DNA of 17,185 nt from an uncultured Ignavibacteria bacterium (lineage in GTDB: Bacteria > Bacteroidota > Ignavibacteria > SZUA-365): assembly GCA_913060595.1 (NCBI GenBank), contig CAJXSA010000025.1:1-17185 (forward strand), written 5' to 3'. The notes under the pieces are model-generated. The model did no database searches. It saw nothing but the letters and a program-made list of their open reading frames with translations, and was not told the DNA's origin. The stretch's first letter is position 1, and every line of letters begins with the position of its first letter. The position numbers were made by a program, and so were the translations under genes. Of the stretch, positions 14,351 through 17,185 are shown piece by piece.

Positions 14351-16531
14351 ATGAGTGATTTAACCCGTCTGACCAAAGCAGAACTCATCAGTGAGATCGA
14401 GCGTCTGCAGAGCAAATATGAAGAATGCAGCGACGCCGGCGGCAACGGGAAGTTCGATGAGGATGAACTTTTCCAGCTTGCCGGCGAAATCGAAGGCGAT
14501 GAGCTGTTTCTCGTGACGGAAACCGGACGTTTCGTTTTTGTCAACGACGGGATGCTCGACCAGCTCGGGTACACGCGCGAGCAGATGATGGAAACCGCCC
14601 TTCCGCGCATCGACCGTCTCAACTCCCGCGCCCAGTGGCTCGGACGGGTTTCCCGCCTCAAGCAGGCCGACGGTCCCGAGGTGTTCGACAGCGAACAAAT
14701 CACGCAGGAAGGCAATATCGCATACAAGGAAATCACCGCGCAGTACGTCAACTACCGGTCCCGCAATTACGTTCTGTGTGTCGGACGGGAGGTCGAAGAG
14801 GTGGAGGAGGTGTCGCGTCCTGCCGCTTCCGTGCGCACGCGCGAAGAAACGCTGCTGCAGATGACGTCCGACGGCGTCATGATTGTCGACACCCGCGGCA
14901 CGATCACGCAGACCAACGCCGCGGCCGACCGCCTGCTCGGCGTCGCGAAAAGCGAGGTTATCGGACGCAGCTGCACCGATACACGCTGGCGCCTGGTCGA
15001 CAGCGCCGGGGAGCCCCTCGGCATCTCCAGCCACCCGATGATGGTATCGCTCGTCGAGGAGCAGCAGCTGTTCAACCGGCGGGTGGACATGCTCAATCAC
15101 GACGGCTCGCGCCGTTCCCTGCTCGTCAACGCCGCACCGCTGCACGATGCGGGAGGTGAGCTGATCGGTGCCATCGGATGCATCCGGCCGTTCGACGACA
15201 GCGCCGAGCGCGGGGACCAGCTGCAGCGGCAGCGCACCCTGCAGGCCATCGAACGTGACACCATCGACCTGGTCATGCACGGCGGTTCGGAAGCCGATCT
15301 CGAACGCCGCTTCTGCCAGCTGCTCGTCAGGCACGGTGACTATCCCCTCGTCTGGCGCGGGGTCACGGAAGAAAAGGACGAACGCCTGCATCCTTCCGCG
15401 AGCGCGGGGTCACAGAGCGATTACCTCATGAAAGTGAAAATCCGTTACGACAACAGCGACCATGGCAGCGGGCCGCTCGGCCGCGCGATGAAAACCGGCG
15501 AGGCGGTGGCCGTGGCCGACACCCTCAGCGATCCGACATACGAGCCCTGGCGCAAGCAGGCCGAACGCAGCAACCTGCATTCCCTGCTCGCCATCCCGCT
15601 CACGCATGACGGACGGAATTACGGGCTGCTCACCATATACGCCCAGGACCGCAATCATTTCGCCGGACCGGAGCTGAAAACGCTCACGCTGGTCTCATCG
15701 CTGTTCGCGTACGGACTCGCGACGCGCGTGCAGGCGGCCGAAGCGCTCGCCCAGCGAGGACAGGCTGTTGTCGGTGAAAAAACCCTGGACGCCCTGCACG
15801 CCAACGTGACCGCTGCGGTGGCACTGTTCGACGACCGTGACCCTTTCCGCTGCACGTCGGCGAACGACTCCTTCGCTGCCCTTCTCGACGAACCGTACAA
15901 GTCCACCGGCGTCGAAGGCTATCATGTCACGGATTTCATGTATGCCATCTACCATCGTGATTTCTACCAGCGCCTGCACGAAGCCGCGGAGGGTGATGCA
16001 ATGATCGGCGAGGATGACGCCGTGTTCACCGATTGGCAGGGCGACGAAATGCGCTGGTCATGGCGGCTTCAGCGTGTCCCCGGCGAGGACGGGGAGGATC
16101 GCCTCCTGTACATCGCCGTGCGTCGTGATGCGCAGACTGGCGCTGAGGACAGTACTGTTGAACCCGACAGTGCCGGCAATGATGATTCTCTCCAGCTGGT
16201 GGTGGAGTATCCCGCGGTGGGACCGCGGAGCAAGCCGGAGACGCGACGCAGCAGTTTCCTCACCGAGGGACGCATCAGCAGCGCGAACGCTGCGACGATG
16301 CGCTGGTTCAACCTTGCGGATGCAGTTGAAGGACAGCCGGCCTCCCTGCTGTTCGATCATGCCGTATTCGTGGATTTCCTGGATGCGCTGCTGGTGACGA
16401 AAGAAAGCGGACTCCGTGTGGCGCTGCCGAATCCCGGCGGCGGCAGTCCGCTTGCCTGCAGATTGTTTCTCGGCGCAGACGGCAAGGAGCGTTCGCTCTG
16501 CCTCGTCGCGGACGGCGGCGCGGCGGCGTAG
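14351..16531 (+). CDS. PAS-PAS-GAF-PAS sensory protein without a recognisable output domain
   Basis: A 726-residue soluble protein. Residues 5-25 look like a short coiled coil (TKAELISEIERLQSKYEE). Then PAS (about 40-150, GRFVFVNDGMLDQLGYTREQM), PAS (163-280, GTITQTNAAADRLLGVAKSEVIG), GAF (298-458, GPLGRAMKTGEAVAVAD and LLAIPLTHDGRNYGLLTIYA), a diverged PAS (478-592) and a final PAS-like stretch (635-722). I find no kinase H-box or ATP site, GGDEF, EAL, PP2C, STAS or helix-turn-helix motif before the stop. It may therefore act by binding another signalling protein. GAGAGG lies 6 nt before the ATG and overlaps a small CTCG-TTA-CGAG hairpin at 14331-14341. An alanine racemase gene starts 17 bp after the stop. 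Family membership is sure; the ligand and partner are unknown. Confidence 0.85.
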   Translation: MSDLTRLTKAELISEIERLQSKYEECSDAGGNGKFDEDELFQLAGEIEGDELFLVTETGRFVFVNDGMLDQLGYTREQMMETALPRIDRLNSRAQWLGRVSRLKQADGPEVFDSEQITQEGNIAYKEITAQYVNYRSRNYVLCVGREVEEVEEVSRPAASVRTREETLLQMTSDGVMIVDTRGTITQTNAAADRLLGVAKSEVIGRSCTDTRWRLVDSAGEPLGISSHPMMVSLVEEQQLFNRRVDMLNHDGSRRSLLVNAAPLHDAGGELIGAIGCIRPFDDSAERGDQLQRQRTLQAIERDTIDLVMHGGSEADLERRFCQLLVRHGDYPLVWRGVTEEKDERLHPSASAGSQSDYLMKVKIRYDNSDHGSGPLGRAMKTGEAVAVADTLSDPTYEPWRKQAERSNLHSLLAIPLTHDGRNYGLLTIYAQDRNHFAGPELKTLTLVSSLFAYGLATRVQAAEALAQRGQAVVGEKTLDALHANVTAAVALFDDRDPFRCTSANDSFAALLDEPYKSTGVEGYHVTDFMYAIYHRDFYQRLHEAAEGDAMIGEDDAVFTDWQGDEMRWSWRLQRVPGEDGEDRLLYIAVRRDAQTGAEDSTVEPDSAGNDDSLQLVVEYPAVGPRSKPETRRSSFLTEGRISSANAATMRWFNLADAVEGQPASLLFDHAVFVDFLDALLVTKESGLRVALPNPGGGSPLACRLFLGADGKERSLCLVADGGAAA

Positions 16532-16548
16532 CAAGGAACAGGACAGAA

Positions 16549-17185
16549 ATGGACAGTCTTTTCGATGATGGATCCATCGCGCTGCGGCCCACCGTAATCG
16601 ATGTCGATTGCGGGGCGCTCCGGCACAACATCGCGCAGATTCGTGCGCGCGTGGGAAGCGCACGCATCATGGGGACGGTCAAGGCGAACGCATACGGACA
16701 CGGACTGATACGGACCGCGCAGGAACTGCTGTCCTGCGGCGTGGACGAACTGGGCGTCGCGTTTCTCGAAGAGGGAATAGCGCTGCGCCGCGCGGGAATC
16801 ACCGCTCCCGTTCTGGTGCTCGGCGGCATTATCGGCAACCAGATCTCTCATTTTCTCGAGCATGACCTGCAGATCACGGCATCCTCGGTGTACAAGCTGC
16901 GCCAGATCGACGAAACCGCCGCGGCGATGGGACGTCGCGCACAGGTGCAGCTCAAGATCGACACCGGCATGGGACGCATCGGGATCCGCCACGAAAATGC
17001 GGTCATGCTCTTCGACGCCATGCGCGAGGCGAGGCACGCGGATCTTTGCGGTGTGTATTCGCATTTCGCCGCGTCGCACGATGCCGACCCCGCGTTCACG
17101 AAGCTGCAGCTGCAGCGTTTCATGGAGGTTCTCGACTATTTCCCGCGAAACGGTCTTCCCATGCCCGCGCGCCATATCGCCAACT
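16549..17185 (+). CDS. alr: Alanine racemase, N-terminal part (cut by the window end)
   Basis: The frame runs open from ATG 16549 to the last base, giving 212 residues, a little over half of a typical alanine racemase (about 370). The PLP lysine is Lys45 in the hallmark VKANAYGHG. Further marks are ELGVAFLEEGIALRRAGI, VLVLGG, LKIDTGMGRIGI and LCGVYSHFAASHD. The enzyme interconverts L- and D-alanine in the cytoplasm and supplies D-alanine for peptidoglycan. AGGA lies 5 nt before the ATG. The 17-bp gap after the PAS/GAF gene suggests shared transcription. The catalytic tyrosine in the C-terminal domain lies outside the window, so integrity cannot be judged. Confidence 0.93.
   Translation, partial: MDSLFDDGSIALRPTVIDVDCGALRHNIAQIRARVGSARIMGTVKANAYGHGLIRTAQELLSCGVDELGVAFLEEGIALRRAGITAPVLVLGGIIGNQISHFLEHDLQITASSVYKLRQIDETAAAMGRRAQVQLKIDTGMGRIGIRHENAVMLFDAMREARHADLCGVYSHFAASHDADPAFTKLQLQRFMEVLDYFPRNGLPMPARHIAN

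Noticed and set aside
1..17185. Search by eye for CRISPR arrays, tRNA or rRNA genes, insertion-sequence ends and phage or defence-island genes
   Set aside because: No regularly spaced repeats, cloverleaf sequences, transposase motifs or defence-protein motifs were recognised; short tRNAs or degenerate repeats could still be missed without a program.

Overview
The window is a GC-rich bacterial chromosomal segment, densely coded on both strands. I see no tRNA, rRNA, CRISPR array, insertion sequence or phage gene. A secreted Asp-box protein ends in a domain that looks like a type IX secretion sorting domain. One promoter candidate has the TTG / TAnnTTTG layout used by Bacteroidota. Together these suggest a high-GC member of the Bacteroidota-Chlorobiota-Ignavibacteria-Rhodothermota (FCB) group. 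This is an inference from two features, not a firm classification. Most genes have ordinary Shine-Dalgarno sites.

Layout, left to right. (1) The 3' part of a Sel1-repeat protein (to 910). (2) A 223-bp AT-rich gap, then a 902-residue sensor histidine kinase with an N-terminal receiver and four PAS domains (1134-3842). (3) A five-gene minus-strand run, read from 7732 down to 3839: a D-serine dehydratase/D-threonine aldolase-like PLP enzyme, an M19 dipeptidase, a class D (OXA-type) beta-lactamase, a small four-helix membrane protein and a DUF309 protein. The last gene meets the kinase gene tail to tail, with overlapping stop codons. (4) A divergent plus-strand run: MscS-type channel, NUDIX hydrolase (ADP-ribose pyrophosphatase type), exported glutathione peroxidase-like thiol peroxidase and an AbgT-family transporter, closed by a strong hairpin at 11708-11748. 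(5) A LysE-type exporter with its own promoter candidate. (6) An Asp-box beta-propeller protein with a T9SS-like tail. (7) A 726-residue PAS-PAS-GAF-PAS protein with no recognisable output domain, followed 17 bp later by the start of an alanine racemase gene that leaves the window.

How the genes may work together. The minus-strand run joins D-amino-acid chemistry, dipeptide cleavage and beta-lactam hydrolysis, which fits turnover or defence of cell-wall material. M19 enzymes cleave dipeptides with D-residues and some hydrolyse carbapenems. The plus-strand run looks like a stress set covering osmotic relief, nucleotide clean-up, peroxide removal and metabolite or drug efflux. The observations most worth follow-up are the beta-lactamase/dipeptidase/D-amino-acid operon, the Asp-to-Glu change at the kinase receiver's phosphorylation site, and the output-less PAS/GAF sensor upstream of alr. 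I found no clear sign of an entirely new system.
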